From positions 992,001 through 1,056,000 of the forward strand of contig NZ_CP032702.1 of assembly GCF_007833795.1 (NCBI RefSeq): a stretch of DNA of 64,000 nucleotides, given 5' to 3'. Each line of letters starts with the position of its first letter. Within the stretch, counting starts at the first letter, position 1. The notes below the pieces were generated by a model, which was given only the letters and a program-made list of their open reading frames with translations, was not told the DNA's origin and did not search any database. Origin of the DNA: Candidatus Pantoea soli. GTDB taxonomy: Bacteria > Pseudomonadota > Gammaproteobacteria > Enterobacterales > Enterobacteriaceae. Below, in pieces: positions 38,629 to 52,245 of this stretch. Position numbers and translations under genes: made by a program.

Positions 38629-41600
38629 TTAATGTTGATGCTCTGCAGGATGGCCCTGTTCCAGCGCACCTTTATGCTTGCTGAAGCGGCGACGCACCAC
38701 CACAAAGAACACCGGCACGAAGAAGATCGCCAGCGCGGTCGCGGTGACCATGCCGCCCATCACGCCGGTACCCACGGCGTTCTGGGCACCGGAACCGGCA
38801 CCGCTGCTGATGGCCAGCGGCAGAACGCCGAGGATAAACGCCAGGGAGGTCATCAGAATCGGACGCAGACGCATACGCGCGGCTTCCAGCGTGGCTTCGA
38901 CCAGCCCTTTGCCTTCCTTCTCCATCAAATCTTTGGCGAATTCCACGATCAGAATGGCGTTCTTCGCCGAAAGGCCGATGGTGGTCAGCAGACCTACCAC
39001 AAAGTACACGTCGTTACTCAGACCGCGCAGCGTGGTGAAGATCAGCGCACCGATCACCCCAAGCGGAACAACCAGCATGACGGCGAACGGAATGGACCAG
39101 CTCTCATAGAGTGCGGCCAGACACAGGAACACCACAATCAGCGAGATGGCATACAGCGCCGGCGCCTGGTTGCCGGAGAGACGTTCCTGATAGGACATAC
39201 CGGTCCAGTCGTAGCCAATACCGGCAGGCAGCTTCGACGCCAGGCTTTCCATCAGGTTCATCGCATCACCGGAGCTCTTGCCCGGTGCGGCCTGACCCAG
39301 AATCTCCATGGAAGGCAACCCGTTATAACGCTCCAGACGCGGTGAGCCGTACTGCCATTTCGCCGAAGAGAAGGAGGAGAACGGAACCATCGTGCCGCTG
39401 CTGTTGCGCACGTACCATTTGCTGATGTCGTCCGGCAGCATACGGGCATCAGCCTGGCCCATCACATACACCTTCTTCACACGGCCGCGATCGATGAAGT
39501 CGTTCACGTAAGAGCCGCCCCAGGCGGCGCCCAGCGTGGTGTTGATGTCAGACAGCGACACGCCCAGCGCCTGCGCTTTTTCCTGATCGATGATCAGTTT
39601 GTACTGCGGCGTGTCTTCCAGACCGTTCGGGCGCACGCCCACCAGCGTATCCGGATGCTGGGCAATCATGCCAAACAGCTGGTTACGCGCGGCGGTCAGT
39701 TTCTCATGGCCCAGGTTGCCCTGGTCGATCAGCTGGAAGTCGAAACCGGTGGCGTTACCCAGTTCGATAATGGCCGGCAGGTTGAACGGGAATACCATGG
39801 CGTCTTTGATCTGCCCCAGCGCCTTCATCGCACGGCCAGCGATAGCCGGCACCTTCAGGCTGGCATCGCCACGCTCATCCCAGGGTTTGAGGCTGACAAA
39901 GGCGATACCGGTGTTCTGTCCGCGGCCGGCAAAGCCGAAGCCGTTAACGGTAAACACCGAATTCACGCTGTCTTTCTCTTTGTTCAGGAAGTAATCCGTG
40001 ACCTGATCCAGCACCTTCTGGGTGCGCTCCTGTGTCGCACCGGCAGGCAGCTGCGCCTGCGCCAGCAACAGGCCCTGATCCTCTTCCGGCAGGAAGGAGG
40101 TAGGCAGTTTCAGGAACAAATACGCCATCCCCGCCACGATCACCAGGTAAATAACCAGGTAGCGACCGGTGCTGCGGATAATGTGGCCCACGCTGTCAAC
40201 GTAGTGGTTGGTGCTCTTATCAAACAGGCGGTTAAACCAGCCAAAGAAACCGGTGGTTTTGCCGTGATCGCCTTTTTTGATGGGTTTTAGCAGGGTGGCA
40301 CAGAGCGCTGGCGTCAGAATCAACGCCACCAGCACTGACAGCGCCATCGCCGAGACGATAGTGATCGAGAACTGGCGATAAATCACCCCGGTTGAGCCGC
40401 CAAAGAAGGCCATCGGGATAAATACCGCAGACAGCACCAGCGCAATCCCCACCAGCGCGCCCTGAATCTGCTCCATGGAGCGGCGGGTCGCTTCTTTGGG
40501 TGGCAAACCTTCTTCTGCCATTACGCGCTCAACGTTTTCCACCACCACGATGGCGTCATCCACCAGCAGGCCGATGGCGAGCACCATCCCGAACATCGTC
40601 AGGGTGTTAATGGAGTAGCCGAAGGCGCTGATGATGGCGAAGGTCCCCAGCAGCACTACCGGCACGGCGATAGTCGGGATCAGCGTTGCCCGGAAGTTCT
40701 GCAGGAACAGGTACATCACCAGGAACACCAGCACAATCGCTTCAAACAGCGTTTTCACCACTTCGAAAATCGAAATTTTCACGAACGGGGTGGTGTCGTA
40801 CGGGTAAACGGTCTTCATGCCTGACGGGAAGAAAGGTTCCAGCTTCGCCAGTTCCGCTTTAACCGCTTTTGCCGTATCCAGCGCATTCGCACCGGTTGCC
40901 AGCTTGATACCGATACCGGAGGCAGGTTTGCCGTTGTAGCGGGCAATGATCTCGTAGTTTTCCCCGCCCAGCTCAATTTTCGCCACGTCGCGCAGGCGTA
41001 CCTGTGAACCATCCTGATTCACTTTCAGCATGATATTGCCGAACTCATCCGTGGAGGTCAGACGGGTCTGCGCAATGATGGAGGCGTTCAGCTGCTGGCC
41101 CGGCACGGGCGGCGTGCCGCCCAGCTGACCGGCGGCCACCTGGGTGTTCTGGGTTTGCAGCGCGCTTATTACATCCACCGGCGTCAGCTGGTAATTGTTG
41201 AGCTTGTGCGGATCAAGCCAGATACGCATCGCATACTGCGCACCAAACACCTGCGTGTCACCGACGCCTGGCGTACGGCTGATCGGATCTTTGATGTTTG
41301 AGGCGACATAGTCGGCGATGTCGTTCTGCGTCATGCTGCCGTCATCGCTGACAAAACCGGCCACCATCAGGAAGCTGCTGGAGGATTTTTTAACCTGAAT
41401 CCCCTGTTGCTGGACTTCCTGCGGCAGCAGCGGCATCGCCAGCTGCAGTTTGTTCTGCACCTGTACCTGCGCGATGTCGGCGTCCGTACCGGACTGGAAG
41501 GTCAGCGTCAGCGTCAGCGTACCGGACGAATCACTGCTCGAGGACATATACATCAGCCCGTCGATGCCGTTCATGTTTTGTTCGATAACCTGCGTTACCG

Positions 41601-41778
41601 AATCCTGTAACGTTTTCGCATCTGCACCCGGATAAGAAGCCTGGATTTCAACCGCCGGTGGCGCAACATTGGGATATTGCTCAATCGGCAGTTTGATAAT
41701 CGATAGCGCACCCGCCAGCATAATAATGATGGCGAGCACCCAGGCAAAAATGGGGCGATCGATAAAGAACTTAGCCAT
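38629..41778 (-). CDS. acrB: RND multidrug efflux pump subunit AcrB
   Basis: Inner-membrane proton-driven exporter of drugs, dyes, detergents and bile salts; trimer working with AcrA and TolC. It has 1049 residues, as in E. coli. The proton-relay Asp pair is in [16 protein letters not shown] (about 407-408), with Lys in the region of 940 in [13 protein letters not shown]. The switch-loop and porter domains follow the E. coli pattern. The C-terminus is His-rich (HPAEHQH). It follows acrA by 17 bases. Confidence 0.98.
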   Translation of the reverse strand: MAKFFIDRPIFAWVLAIIIMLAGALSIIKLPIEQYPNVAPPAVEIQASYPGADAKTLQDSVTQVIEQNMNGIDGLMYMSSSSDSSGTLTLTLTFQSGTDADIAQVQVQNKLQLAMPLLPQEVQQQGIQVKKSSSSFLMVAGFVSDDGSMTQNDIADYVASNIKDPISRTPGVGDTQVFGAQYAMRIWLDPHKLNNYQLTPVDVISALQTQNTQVAAGQLGGTPPVPGQQLNASIIAQTRLTSTDEFGNIMLKVNQDGSQVRLRDVAKIELGGENYEIIARYNGKPASGIGIKLATGANALDTAKAVKAELAKLEPFFPSGMKTVYPYDTTPFVKISIFEVVKTLFEAIVLVFLVMYLFLQNFRATLIPTIAVPVVLLGTFAIISAFGYSINTLTMFGMVLAIGLLVDDAIVVVENVERVMAEEGLPPKEATRRSMEQIQGALVGIALVLSAVFIPMAFFGGSTGVIYRQFSITIVSAMALSVLVALILTPALCATLLKPIKKGDHGKTTGFFGWFNRLFDKSTNHYVDSVGHIIRSTGRYLVIYLVIVAGMAYLFLKLPTSFLPEEDQGLLLAQAQLPAGATQERTQKVLDQVTDYFLNKEKDSVNSVFTVNGFGFAGRGQNTGIAFVSLKPWDERGDASLKVPAIAGRAMKALGQIKDAMVFPFNLPAIIELGNATGFDFQLIDQGNLGHEKLTAARNQLFGMIAQHPDTLVGVRPNGLEDTPQYKLIIDQEKAQALGVSLSDINTTLGAAWGGSYVNDFIDRGRVKKVYVMGQADARMLPDDISKWYVRNSSGTMVPFSSFSSAKWQYGSPRLERYNGLPSMEILGQAAPGKSSGDAMNLMESLASKLPAGIGYDWTGMSYQERLSGNQAPALYAISLIVVFLCLAALYESWSIPFAVMLVVPLGVIGALIFTTLRGLSNDVYFVVGLLTTIGLSAKNAILIVEFAKDLMEKEGKGLVEATLEAARMRLRPILMTSLAFILGVLPLAISSGAGSGAQNAVGTGVMGGMVTATALAIFFVPVFFVVVRRRFSKHKGALEQGHPAEHQH

Positions 41779-41795
41779 GTATCAACGGCTCCTGT

Positions 41796-42986
41796 TTATG
41801 ACGATGATTTAGCAGACGGTGATTCCGGTAGCGCATTGGCATCGTCTTTGACTTCCTGTGGCGTTACCTGTGCACCCGGTTTGGCACGCTGAATACCCAC
41901 AGTAATCACGCGATCGCCCTCTTTCAGGCCCTGCGTGACCAGCCACTTGTCGCCAAAGGCCTGATTCGCGGTAATCTTGCGCACTTCCACTTTGTTGTCG
42001 GCACCCACCACCATGGCACTGGCTTCGCCGGTCGGCGTGCGGGTCACACCCTGTTGCGGCACCAGCAGGGCAGAAGGATTGGTGCCCTCATCCAGACGCG
42101 CCCGCACGAACATTCCTGGCAGCAGGCGGTGATCCGGGTTCGGGAAAATCGCGCGCAGCGTAATGGAGCCGGTGGTTTCATCCACGGTGACATCGGAAAA
42201 TTCCAATGTGCCTTGCTGGCTATAGGCGTTACCGTTTTGCATCAGCAGGGTGACATTGGCTTTACCGTCATTTTGCTTCAGCTGACCGGATTCCAGCTCC
42301 GCGCGCAAACGCAGGAAATCGTCGCTGGACTGGGTCACATCCACATACATCGGGTCAAGCTGCTGTACGGTAGCCAGCGCGGTCGTCTGGCCACTGGACA
42401 CCAGCGCGCCTTCCGTGACAGCGGATTTGCCAATACGGCCGCTAATTGGCGAAGTGACTTTGGTGTAAGCCAGATTGATGCGCGCGGTCTCGACGTTGGC
42501 CTGAGCAGCCTGTACGGCCGCCGCGGTCTGCGCAGCGGTGGCGGCAGCGTTGTCATAATCCTGCTGGCTGATGTATTTGGTGCCCAGCAGCGGCTTATAA
42601 CGTTTCAGGGTCAGCTGCGCCACACGGGCGTTTGCCTGCGCCTGCGCCAGGTCGCCTTTGGCGCTGTCATAGGCAGCCTGATACGTCGCCGGATCGATCT
42701 GATAGAGCGACACGCCGGCTTTGACGTCTGTGCCTTCAACAAAATTACGCTTCAGAATGATACCCGACACCTGCGGACGCACTTCGGCTACGCGGAACGC
42801 CGAGGTACGGCCAGGCAGTTCGGTCGTGATTTTCAGGGGCTCTTTTTTTAACGTCACAACGCCCACTTCAGGCGGTTGCTGCTGGGCGGCTTGCTGGGAT
42901 TTATTATCATCACATCCTGTTAACAAAAAGCTGCCTGAGAGCATCACGGCGGCCGCCAGAGGCGCTAATCCTCTGTTTTTATTCAT
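41796..42986 (-). CDS. acrA: Efflux periplasmic adaptor AcrA
   Basis: Periplasmic membrane-fusion lipoprotein of 396 residues linking AcrB to TolC. The signal peptide ends in the lipobox SFLLTGC, with Cys at 25. Lipoyl halves flank a long helical hairpin (AKGDLAQAQANARVAQLTLKRY ... ). The start is the ATG giving MNKNRGLAPL; nine further codons upstream are in frame but lack family sequence. It is divergent from acrR across the operator. Confidence 0.97.
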   Translation of the reverse strand: MNKNRGLAPLAAAVMLSGSFLLTGCDDNKSQQAAQQQPPEVGVVTLKKEPLKITTELPGRTSAFRVAEVRPQVSGIILKRNFVEGTDVKAGVSLYQIDPATYQAAYDSAKGDLAQAQANARVAQLTLKRYKPLLGTKYISQQDYDNAAATAAQTAAAVQAAQANVETARINLAYTKVTSPISGRIGKSAVTEGALVSSGQTTALATVQQLDPMYVDVTQSSDDFLRLRAELESGQLKQNDGKANVTLLMQNGNAYSQQGTLEFSDVTVDETTGSITLRAIFPNPDHRLLPGMFVRARLDEGTNPSALLVPQQGVTRTPTGEASAMVVGADNKVEVRKITANQAFGDKWLVTQGLKEGDRVITVGIQRAKPGAQVTPQEVKDDANALPESPSAKSSS

Positions 42987-43075
42987 AAATAAACCTCTAG
43001 TGTCCGATATCAAATGATCAATGGATCACAAACCGTTAAACCCATTGCTGCGTTAAAACACGGGTCGTGCTATGG

Positions 43076-43099
43076 TACATACATCCACAAATGTATGTA
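43076..43099. promoter_or_regulatory. AcrR operator
   Basis: A 24-base palindrome with half sites TACATACAT and ATGTATGTA, close to the known E. coli AcrR site. It lies in the 142-base acrA-acrR intergenic region, suited to repress both genes. Confidence 0.9.
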
Positions 43100-43128
43100 A
43101 ACTTGCCAGTTTGTAAAAACAGTCCTCT

Positions 43129-43773
43129 ATGGCACGAAAAACCAAAGCGCAAGCACTTGAAACGCGGCATCAAATTCTGGACGCTGCTTTAGCTCACTTT
43201 TCTGAACACGGTGTGGCTGCCACGTCACTGGCGGACATCGCCTCTGCGGCCGGCGTCACGCGCGGCGCGATCTACTGGCATTTTAAAAATAAAGCCGATC
43301 TGTTACAGGAGATCTGGCTGCGGTGTGACGCTGGGCTTGACGATGTGGAACTTGAGTATCAGACAAAATACCCCGGCGATCCACTTTCTGTAATGCGATC
43401 GATGCTGATCTATATCCTTGACGCCACGGCAAAGGATCCGCAAAGACGTGCACTAATGGAGATCATCTTCCACAAATGCGAATTTGTGGGCGAAATGTCG
43501 ACATTAATGGCGATGCAGCAGGGGTTGTTGCAGGCGTGCTATGACCGAATCGAAGCGGTGCTGCGCCAGTGTATTGATGCCGGGCAGCTGCCGGGCAGCC
43601 TCAATACGCGTCAGGCGGCGCTGCTGATGCGGGGCTATATTAACGGCATGATGGAAAGCTGGCTGTTTAATCCGCACAGCTTTGATCTGGCGCAGGAAGC
43701 GCCGCAGCTGGTGGACGCCTTTATTGATATGCTGCGGCTCAGTCCGACGCTGAGCGCGCGTGCTCAGGCCTGA
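43129..43773 (+). CDS. acrR: TetR-family repressor AcrR
   Basis: Repressor of acrAB and of itself, released by drug binding. It has 214 residues. The helix-turn-helix is [28 protein letters not shown] at about 28-55. The C-terminal ligand domain follows. Its end overlaps the convergent rsmS by ten bases. The mscK gene that follows acrR in E. coli is missing here. Confidence 0.96.
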   Translation: MARKTKAQALETRHQILDAALAHFSEHGVAATSLADIASAAGVTRGAIYWHFKNKADLLQEIWLRCDAGLDDVELEYQTKYPGDPLSVMRSMLIYILDATAKDPQRRALMEIIFHKCEFVGEMSTLMAMQQGLLQACYDRIEAVLRQCIDAGQLPGSLNTRQAALLMRGYINGMMESWLFNPHSFDLAQEAPQLVDAFIDMLRLSPTLSARAQA

Positions 43774-43919
43774 TGTTCCACCGCCTGCTTTTGCTGATAA
43801 TCGCGGCGGACAATCTCCAGCGCCGCCAGCACGGTCGCAACCGGCACCTGATTCTCCTCCAGCAGCTGGATTAAATCGACGGCCAGTTTGATCTCATCGG
43901 GTGCGTTCTCCAGCGACAT
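43764..43919 (-). CDS. rsmS: Pleiotropic regulator RsmS (YbaM)
   Basis: A 51-residue protein beginning [20 protein letters not shown] and containing RRDYQQK; it matches the E. coli YbaM pattern. In Pectobacterium RsmS influences the Rsm pathway and secondary metabolism. Its stop overlaps acrR by ten bases. Purine-rich AGGAAGGA lies just before the ATG. Confidence 0.93.
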   Translation of the reverse strand: MSLENAPDEIKLAVDLIQLLEENQVPVATVLAALEIVRRDYQQKQAVEHQA

Positions 43920-43927
43920 CCTTCCTC

Positions 43928-44173
43928 CTAAATACGTAATTTGGCTGCCACCAGCAGCATGATCAGCGCGCCGGCCAGGGCGGCGATAAACCCGGCTGGC
44001 GGCAGGCTGCCCAGATCGCCGGTGGTAAAATACGTGGCAATATAGCCGCCAATCAGCGCGCCGATCACCGCCAGCACCAGCGTCGGCACAAAGCCGCCCG
44101 GACGACCGGGAAACAGTATGCGTTTCAGCCAGCCAGCGGCCAGCCCCATCACTATCCAGATAATAAGCGTCAT
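43928..44173 (-). CDS. GlsB/YeaQ/YmgE-family membrane protein
   Basis: An 81-residue inner-membrane protein with three hydrophobic segments. [20 protein letters not shown] and [20 protein letters not shown] are typical of the transglycosylase-associated protein family (GlsB/YeaQ). Function is poorly known; members are often stress-induced. It is inserted between rsmS and priC, where E. coli has none. It starts after an AGGAGC-like site. Confidence 0.88.
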   Translation of the reverse strand: MTLIIWIVMGLAAGWLKRILFPGRPGGFVPTLVLAVIGALIGGYIATYFTTGDLGSLPPAGFIAALAGALIMLLVAAKLRI

Positions 44174-44224
44174 GGTTATGCTCCTGTTTATCGCCGCCGC
44201 GCCGTTTGTCCGCTTCAGCCGGTA

Positions 44225-44734
44225 TCAGACAAAAGGCGCCTGCAGCTCCAGTTTTTGCAGCGCGGCGCGGCAGCGCGCCAGTCGCTCCTGTAACACGCCC
44301 ACTTCACGCATCAGCTGCTGTTGCACGCTCAGCGTTTCCGCACGCGCCAGATGCTGTTCGCGCTGCTGCAGCATTGCCAGCAGGCGCGTTTCATAGCCCT
44401 GATACTCTTCGCGTTTTTGCTGACGCGGATCGTGATGCGGCCGTTCGCGCGCTACCCGCAGCTGCTGGCTCTGGCATTCGCGTTGCAGCGCGGCAATTTG
44501 ATCGATTACCTTCTGCGCCAGCCACTGCTGACGCGCCGGCGTACACGGCTCACTGAGCAATGCCACATTCTGCTCCAGCTCCTGCAGATAATCGGCCAGC
44601 CGCGTGCCTTTACAGCGAAAGAGCCGGACGTCGAAGCGCGGCTGCCGGCAGGCACCATCGCGCTGCTGTGCAATCTGCTGGCGCAGCGCTTCCATTATCG
44701 TCAGCAGACGCTGTTGTACGGGAGATTGGGGCAT
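44225..44734 (-). CDS. priC: Primosomal replication protein PriC (N'')
   Basis: Restarts stalled replication forks by loading DnaB without PriA. It has 169 residues, mostly helical and rich in Gln and Arg. [20 protein letters not shown] near 34 and LERL-type end ([15 protein letters not shown]) fit the PriC family. It is divergent from ybaN, with the same neighbours as in E. coli. Confidence 0.9.
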   Translation of the reverse strand: MPQSPVQQRLLTIMEALRQQIAQQRDGACRQPRFDVRLFRCKGTRLADYLQELEQNVALLSEPCTPARQQWLAQKVIDQIAALQRECQSQQLRVARERPHHDPRQQKREEYQGYETRLLAMLQQREQHLARAETLSVQQQLMREVGVLQERLARCRAALQKLELQAPFV

Positions 44735-44792
44735 GACTCAGGTTCCGACTATGTTAACGTAGCACTGTTTTAACTCTTTTCAGGCATCCGGC

Positions 44793-45176
44793 ATGCAGCG
44801 CATCTTACTGTTAAGCCTGGGCTGGCTGGCCATTGTGCTGGGCACGCTGGGCATTGTATTACCATTATTACCTACCACGCCATTTGTGTTACTGGCTGCC
44901 TGGTGTTTTGCGCGATCTTCACCGCGCTTTCATCACTGGCTGCTGTGGCGTTCGCCGTTTGGCCGTTATCTGCGCCACTGGCAGCAACATCATGCCATGC
45001 CGCCCGGCGTGAAAGGGCGAGCCATGTTGCTGATTGTGCTTACCTTTGCGCTCTCGATCTGGCTGGTGCCGCTCACCTGGGTGCGTATTCTGCTACTGGG
45101 AATGCTGTGCCTGCTGCTGCTGTGGATGTGGCGTATACCCGTGGTGGCAGAAAGTCCGAACGTGCGCGAACCGTAG
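44793..45176 (+). CDS. ybaN: DUF454 inner-membrane protein YbaN
   Basis: A 127-residue membrane protein with four hydrophobic segments. The family sequence GWLAIVLGTLGIVLPLLPTTPFVLLAAWCF is at about 9-39, and SPRFHHWLLWRSPFGRYLRHW follows. Function is unknown. It is between priC and apt as in E. coli. A short ACCCGG-TCT-CCGGGT hairpin (45260-45274) follows without a T run. Confidence 0.92.
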   Translation: MQRILLLSLGWLAIVLGTLGIVLPLLPTTPFVLLAAWCFARSSPRFHHWLLWRSPFGRYLRHWQQHHAMPPGVKGRAMLLIVLTFALSIWLVPLTWVRILLLGMLCLLLLWMWRIPVVAESPNVREP

Positions 45177-45329
45177 CGTCAGGGTTGCATTTAGCCGGCT
45201 GTTTGCTTAGATTTGGGCATCTTCGTGCGTGGCTTCCCTTTGAGAAACGACTTTGCTTAACCCGGTCTCCGGGTATTGGTGCTGTCTGAAGCTGCGCGTA
45301 TTAGATATTTTTTTCCAGGCGTAACCTTT

Positions 45330-45881
45330 ATGACCGCAACTGCGCAGCAGCTTGAACTGATCAAAAACAGCATCAAAAGCATTCCTGACTACCCAAAACC
45401 GGGCATCCTGTTCCGTGACGTGACCAGCCTGATGGAAGATCCGCAGGCGTATGCCGCCGCGATCGCGATTCTGGTAGCGCGTTACCGCGACAAAGGCATC
45501 ACCAAAGTGGTGGGCACCGAAGCGCGGGGTTTCCTGTTTGGTGCGCCAGTCGCGCTGGGGCTGGGTGTGGGCTTTGTGCCGGTGCGTAAGCCAGGCAAGC
45601 TGCCACGTGAAACCTACCGCGAAAGCTATGAGCTGGAGTACGGCACAGATGCGCTGGAACTGCATAAAGATGCGATCGCACCGGGTGACGTGGTGCTGAT
45701 GGTGGACGATCTGCTGGCAACCGGCGGCACCATTGAAGCGACCGTGAAGCTGATCCGTCGCGCGGGCGGTGAGGTCAAAGATGCGGCCTTTGTGATCAAC
45801 CTGTTTGATTTAAGCGGCGAAAAACGCCTCAACGCGCTGGGCATCGACTGCTACAGCCTGGTGAACTTCCCCGGCCACTAA
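45330..45881 (+). CDS. apt: Adenine phosphoribosyltransferase
   Basis: Salvages adenine to AMP with PRPP. It has 183 residues, as in E. coli. The PRPP-binding motif [13 protein letters not shown] is near 122-134. The N-terminal [15 protein letters not shown] hood and [15 protein letters not shown] are also conserved. The ATG giving [12 protein letters not shown] is the conserved start; an upstream frame is open but not family-like. It precedes dnaX. Confidence 0.97.
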   Translation: MTATAQQLELIKNSIKSIPDYPKPGILFRDVTSLMEDPQAYAAAIAILVARYRDKGITKVVGTEARGFLFGAPVALGLGVGFVPVRKPGKLPRETYRESYELEYGTDALELHKDAIAPGDVVLMVDDLLATGGTIEATVKLIRRAGGEVKDAAFVINLFDLSGEKRLNALGIDCYSLVNFPGH

Positions 45882-46174
45882 GGGCCTTCCGCGCCGCTGT
45901 CAGGCAAACCGCCCGCCGGGCAACCTCTCTGTTTTTTACCGCGTTGCCGGCCGGCAGCCCGCACAGCACTGCCCCGGATGCTGACTCCCGTCAGTGACCG
46001 GGGTCAGCGCCGGCGCGTTACAGCTATAGGCATATCGGGCGGCGGCTGTTAAACTACTGCCCAAATACACAGGGTTTGCGAAGCTGCATTTTTCCCCTTT
46101 TGCCTTATGGCGGCATCCGGCGTATTCAGCCGCACCGCTGTGCCAACTCACGACAATCCAGTGATTACATCCAC

Positions 46175-48524
<2,350 letters not shown>

Positions 48525-48525
<1 letters not shown>

Positions 48526-49130
48526 TGCAAACCAGTCCACTGCTTGAAGCTTTGATGGAATCGCTGCGCTGCCTGCCGGGCGTCGGTCCGAAATCGGCGC
48601 AGCGTATGGCGTTTCATCTGTTGCAGCGCGATCGCAGCGGTGGCATGCGTCTGGCGCAGGCGCTGACCCGCGCCATGTCGGAAATCGGACACTGTGCGGA
48701 TTGCCGCACCTTCACCGAGCAGGAAATCTGCACCATTTGCGCCAATCCGCGCCGTCAGCAAAACGGCCAGATTTGCGTGGTGGAGAGCCCGGCCGATATT
48801 CACGCCATTGAGCAGACCGGCCAGTTTGGCGGCCGCTACTTTGTGCTGATGGGCCATCTCTCGCCGCTGGATGGGATTGGACCGCAGGATATTGGTCTGG
48901 ATCGCCTGGAGCAGCGCCTTGAACAGGAGCCGTTGCAGGAAGTGATCCTTGCCACGAATCCCACCGTGGAAGGTGAAGCCACCGCCAACTACATTGCCGA
49001 GCTGTGCGGCCAGTATGGCGTTGACGCCAGCCGTATTGCGCACGGTGTGCCGGTTGGCGGAGAGCTGGAAATGGTGGACGGCACCACGCTGTCACACTCG
49101 CTCGCCGGACGTCATAAGATTAAATTCTAA
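48525..49130 (+). CDS. recR: Recombination protein RecR
   Basis: With RecF and RecO loads RecA at gaps. It has 201 residues. The N-terminal helix-hairpin-helix is [20 protein letters not shown], followed by the C4 zinc finger CADC ... CTIC near 57-72, and the Toprim domain [17 protein letters not shown] near 80. The ybaB-recR overlap indicates coupling. Confidence 0.97.
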
Positions 49131-49160
49131 TCACTTGCCGGTCTCGTTAAGCGATACCGG

Positions 49161-49188
49161 CTTGAAATTTTTCCCGCCATCCCCATTT
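49161..49188 (+). promoter_or_regulatory. Sigma-32 (heat shock) promoter of htpG
   Basis: CTTGAAA, a 13-base spacer, CCCCATTT: a near-perfect RpoH promoter. Transcription would start near 49195, about 35 bases before htpG. Confidence 0.85.
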
Positions 49189-49229
49189 CTCTCTCAACGT
49201 TTGATCAACCCCATTCTGTTGAGGTAGCA

Positions 49230-51104
49230 ATGACCATGAAAGGACAAGAGACGCGTGGCTTCCAGTCAGAGGTAAAACAACTTCTGCACCTGATGATCCA
49301 TTCCCTCTATTCAAACAAAGAGATTTTCCTGCGTGAGCTGATCTCCAACGCCTCTGACGCCGCTGACAAACTGCGCTTCCGCGCCCTGTCGACGCCGGAT
49401 CTGTATGAAGGCGACGGCGAACTGCGCGTGCGTATCTCGGTCGACAAGGAAAACCGCACCCTGACGCTGAGCGATAACGGCATTGGTATGCGTCGCGATG
49501 AGGTGATCGAGAACCTGGGCACCATCGCCAAATCCGGTACCAAAGCGTTCCTGGAATCCATGGGCTCTGACCAGGCCAAAGACAGTCAGCTGATTGGCCA
49601 GTTCGGCGTCGGCTTCTACTCCGCTTTCATCGTGGCAGATAAAGTAACGGTGCGTACGCGTGCCGCTGGCGCGAAAGCGGAAGAGGGCGTGTTCTGGGAG
49701 TCGGCCGGTGAAGGTGAATACACGCTGGCGGATATCGACAAGGCCGATCGCGGTACCGATATCACTCTGCATTTCCGCGAAGGCGAAGATGACTTCCTGG
49801 ATGCCTGGCGCGTACGCAGCGTCATCAGCAAATACTCCGACCACATTGCGCTGCCGGTTGAAATTGAAACCAAAGACGAAGAAAACGGCACCAGCAGCTG
49901 GGAGAAGATCAACAAAGCGCAGGCGCTGTGGACGCGTAACCGCGCGGAAATCAGCGACGACGAGTACAAAGAGTTCTATAAGCACATCGCGCATGACTTC
50001 AGCGATCCCGCGGCCTGGAGCCACAACCGCGTTGAAGGCAAGCAGGAGTACACCAGCCTGCTGTACATTCCGCAGCGCGCGCCGTTCGACATGTGGAACC
50101 GCGACAGCAAGCACGGGCTGAAGCTCTATGTGCAGCGCGTCTTCATCATGGACGACGCCGAGCAGTTCATGCCGAACTACCTGCGCTTCGTGCGCGGTCT
50201 GATTGATTCCAATGACCTGCCGCTGAACGTCTCGCGTGAAATTCTGCAGGACAGCCGCGTCACCCAGAGCCTGCGCGCCGCGCTGACCAAACGCAGCCTG
50301 CAGATGCTGGAAAAACTGGCCAAAGATGACGCTGAGAAATACCAACAGTTCTGGAAAGAGTTTGGTCTGGTGCTGAAAGAGGGCCCGGCGGAAGATCACG
50401 CCAACCAGCAGACCATCGCCAGACTGCTGCGCTTCGCCACCACTCAGAGCGAAGGGGCAGAACAGACTATCTCGCTGGACGACTACCTGAGCCGCATGGT
50501 GGAAGGGCAGGAGAAGATCTACTACATCACGGCGGACAGCTATGCCGCGGCGAAGAGCAGCCCGCATCTGGAGCTGTTCCGCAAGAAGGGCATTGAAGTG
50601 CTGCTGCTGTCCGATCGCATCGACGAATGGATGATGAGCTATCTGACAGAGTTCGAGGGTAAAACCTTCCAGTCAGTGAGCAAAGCGGATGAATCGCTGA
50701 GCAAACTGGCAGATGAAGAGACCGAAGAGCAGAAAGAGGCGGAAAAGGCGCTGGAGCCATTTGTTGAGCGTGTGAAAACGCTGCTCGGCGAGCGCGTCAA
50801 AGAGGTACGCCTGACGCATCGTCTGACGGACACCCCGGCCATTGTCACCACTGATGCCAACGAAATGACCACGCAGATGGCGAAACTGTTTGCCGCCGCC
50901 GGTCAGGACGTGCCGGAAGTGAAGTATATTTTCGAAATCAATCCGGATCACACGCTGGTGAAACGCGTGGCTGATACGCAGGACGAAACCCGCTTTGCGG
51001 AATGGGTCGAGCTGCTGCTGGATCAGGCACTGCTGGCAGAGCGCGGAACGCTGGATGATCCGAACCAGTTTATCCGTCGCATGAATCAGTTGCTGACGGC
51101 GTAA
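49230..51104 (+). CDS. htpG: Chaperone protein HtpG (Hsp90)
   Basis: ATP-dependent Hsp90 chaperone dimer, 624 residues. The GHKL ATP site shows [15 protein letters not shown] near 34 and [11 protein letters not shown] near 80, with [11 protein letters not shown] near 117. The middle domain includes [21 protein letters not shown], and the C-terminal dimerisation domain ends with RRMNQLLTA. The ATG with GAGG five bases upstream gives [11 protein letters not shown]; a second ATG two codons later is the E. coli-like start. Heat shock promoter directly upstream. Confidence 0.98.
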   Translation: MTMKGQETRGFQSEVKQLLHLMIHSLYSNKEIFLRELISNASDAADKLRFRALSTPDLYEGDGELRVRISVDKENRTLTLSDNGIGMRRDEVIENLGTIAKSGTKAFLESMGSDQAKDSQLIGQFGVGFYSAFIVADKVTVRTRAAGAKAEEGVFWESAGEGEYTLADIDKADRGTDITLHFREGEDDFLDAWRVRSVISKYSDHIALPVEIETKDEENGTSSWEKINKAQALWTRNRAEISDDEYKEFYKHIAHDFSDPAAWSHNRVEGKQEYTSLLYIPQRAPFDMWNRDSKHGLKLYVQRVFIMDDAEQFMPNYLRFVRGLIDSNDLPLNVSREILQDSRVTQSLRAALTKRSLQMLEKLAKDDAEKYQQFWKEFGLVLKEGPAEDHANQQTIARLLRFATTQSEGAEQTISLDDYLSRMVEGQEKIYYITADSYAAAKSSPHLELFRKKGIEVLLLSDRIDEWMMSYLTEFEGKTFQSVSKADESLSKLADEETEEQKEAEKALEPFVERVKTLLGERVKEVRLTHRLTDTPAIVTTDANEMTTQMAKLFAAAGQDVPEVKYIFEINPDHTLVKRVADTQDETRFAEWVELLLDQALLAERGTLDDPNQFIRRMNQLLTA

Positions 51105-51114
51105 TGCAGTTCAG

Positions 51115-51142
51115 GGCGGTTCGCAACGAGCCGCCTTTTTTT
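51115..51142 (+). terminator. htpG terminator
   Basis: GGCGGTTCG-CAA-CGAGCCGCC (one G-T pair) followed by seven T residues, 10 bases after htpG. Confidence 0.9.
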
Positions 51143-51177
51143 GGCCTGCGCTTCCCGGATGGGCGCCCGCTGGCGCT

Positions 51178-52053
51178 TCAGTTCACTGCCTCTTCCCTTA
51201 ACCAGTCCCGAAACCGCGTAATTTCAGCGTCGTGCTGCCGGGCACGCTGGGTCATCATCCAGGTCGCACGATTAGCGCGCACAAATCCCAGCGGGGCAAC
51301 CAGCGTGCCGTCCTGCAGCTCCTGCCGGACCAGCAGGCGGGGTGCCACAATGACCCCCAGGCCGTTTCTCGCCGCCTGAATCCCCAGCGTCAGGTTATCG
51401 AAGTGCTTGCCACCCCGAAAATGGCCGGTCACGCCGCTGATCTTTGCCCATTCGGCCCAGGCGTGCGGGCGGGTATCTGCATGCAGCAGCGGCAGCGCCG
51501 CGAAATCCAGCGGCGGCTGAAAGCCGCTGGCGTATTGCGGTGCGCACAGCGGACCGAGGTATTCGTCAGCGATCAGCGTGGCATCAATATCGTCGTCCGA
51601 CGGCTGTTCGTCGCTGAAGATCAGGACATCCGTGTGTTCACTGCGCAGCTGATCGATACCGCCCGGCGGCTGAAACTGCACCTGAATATCAGGATAGCGC
51701 TGATAAAAACTGCTGATGCGCGGGATCAGCCATTGGGCAAGGAAGCTGGGCGCACAGGCGATACTGAGGTGGTGTCGCATACCGGTGCGGATGCTTTCAC
51801 AGGTTGTGGCGAGTTCGCTGAACGCTTGCTGGCAGCTGGCCAGCAGCCGTTCACCGTGTGAGGTTAAGCGCACGCGCCCGCTGGCGCGCATGAAAAGCGG
51901 TTTGCCCATCCAGCTTTCCAGCTGGCGCACCTGATGGCTGATAGCGCTATGGGTCACATGCAGTTGTTCAGCGGCAAGGCTGAAACTGCTGTGCAGTGCC
52001 GCATGGTGGAAGTAGTGCAGTGCACGTAACGACGGAAGCGCGGTCATACTCAT
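51178..52053 (-). CDS. LysR-family transcriptional regulator (GcvA-like)
   Basis: A LysR regulator of 291 residues. The winged helix is LRALHYFHHAALHSSFSLAAEQLHVTHSAISHQVRQLE at about 9-46. A PBP2-type effector domain follows, with the PPGG and DVLIFSDEQP segments of the GcvA group. It is divergent from the unrecognised gene at 52246 with 192 bases between, the usual layout for a LysR protein and its target. The effector is unknown. It is not at this position in E. coli. Confidence 0.88.
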   Translation of the reverse strand: MSMTALPSLRALHYFHHAALHSSFSLAAEQLHVTHSAISHQVRQLESWMGKPLFMRASGRVRLTSHGERLLASCQQAFSELATTCESIRTGMRHHLSIACAPSFLAQWLIPRISSFYQRYPDIQVQFQPPGGIDQLRSEHTDVLIFSDEQPSDDDIDATLIADEYLGPLCAPQYASGFQPPLDFAALPLLHADTRPHAWAEWAKISGVTGHFRGGKHFDNLTLGIQAARNGLGVIVAPRLLVRQELQDGTLVAPLGFVRANRATWMMTQRARQHDAEITRFRDWLREEAVN

Positions 52054-52245
52054 CCCCTGTGTAAAAACCTAACAGGGATTGTCAATTTATATCATTTTAA
52101 TGTCCACACGCATTGACCTAACCTCTGCTCCTGATTCTGGCGGGTTGACTGGCGGGTGTCTCTGTGTTGTATCCCGCTCTGCGCCGCGCGTCAGGCTGTC
52201 GTCCGCCATCATTCACCGCACAATAACAAAGAGAAATGTCACGCG

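Noticed and set aside
49311..50567. 418-codon open frame antisense to htpG
   Set aside because: Shadow frame of a conserved Hsp90 gene, without ribosome site or recognisable domain.
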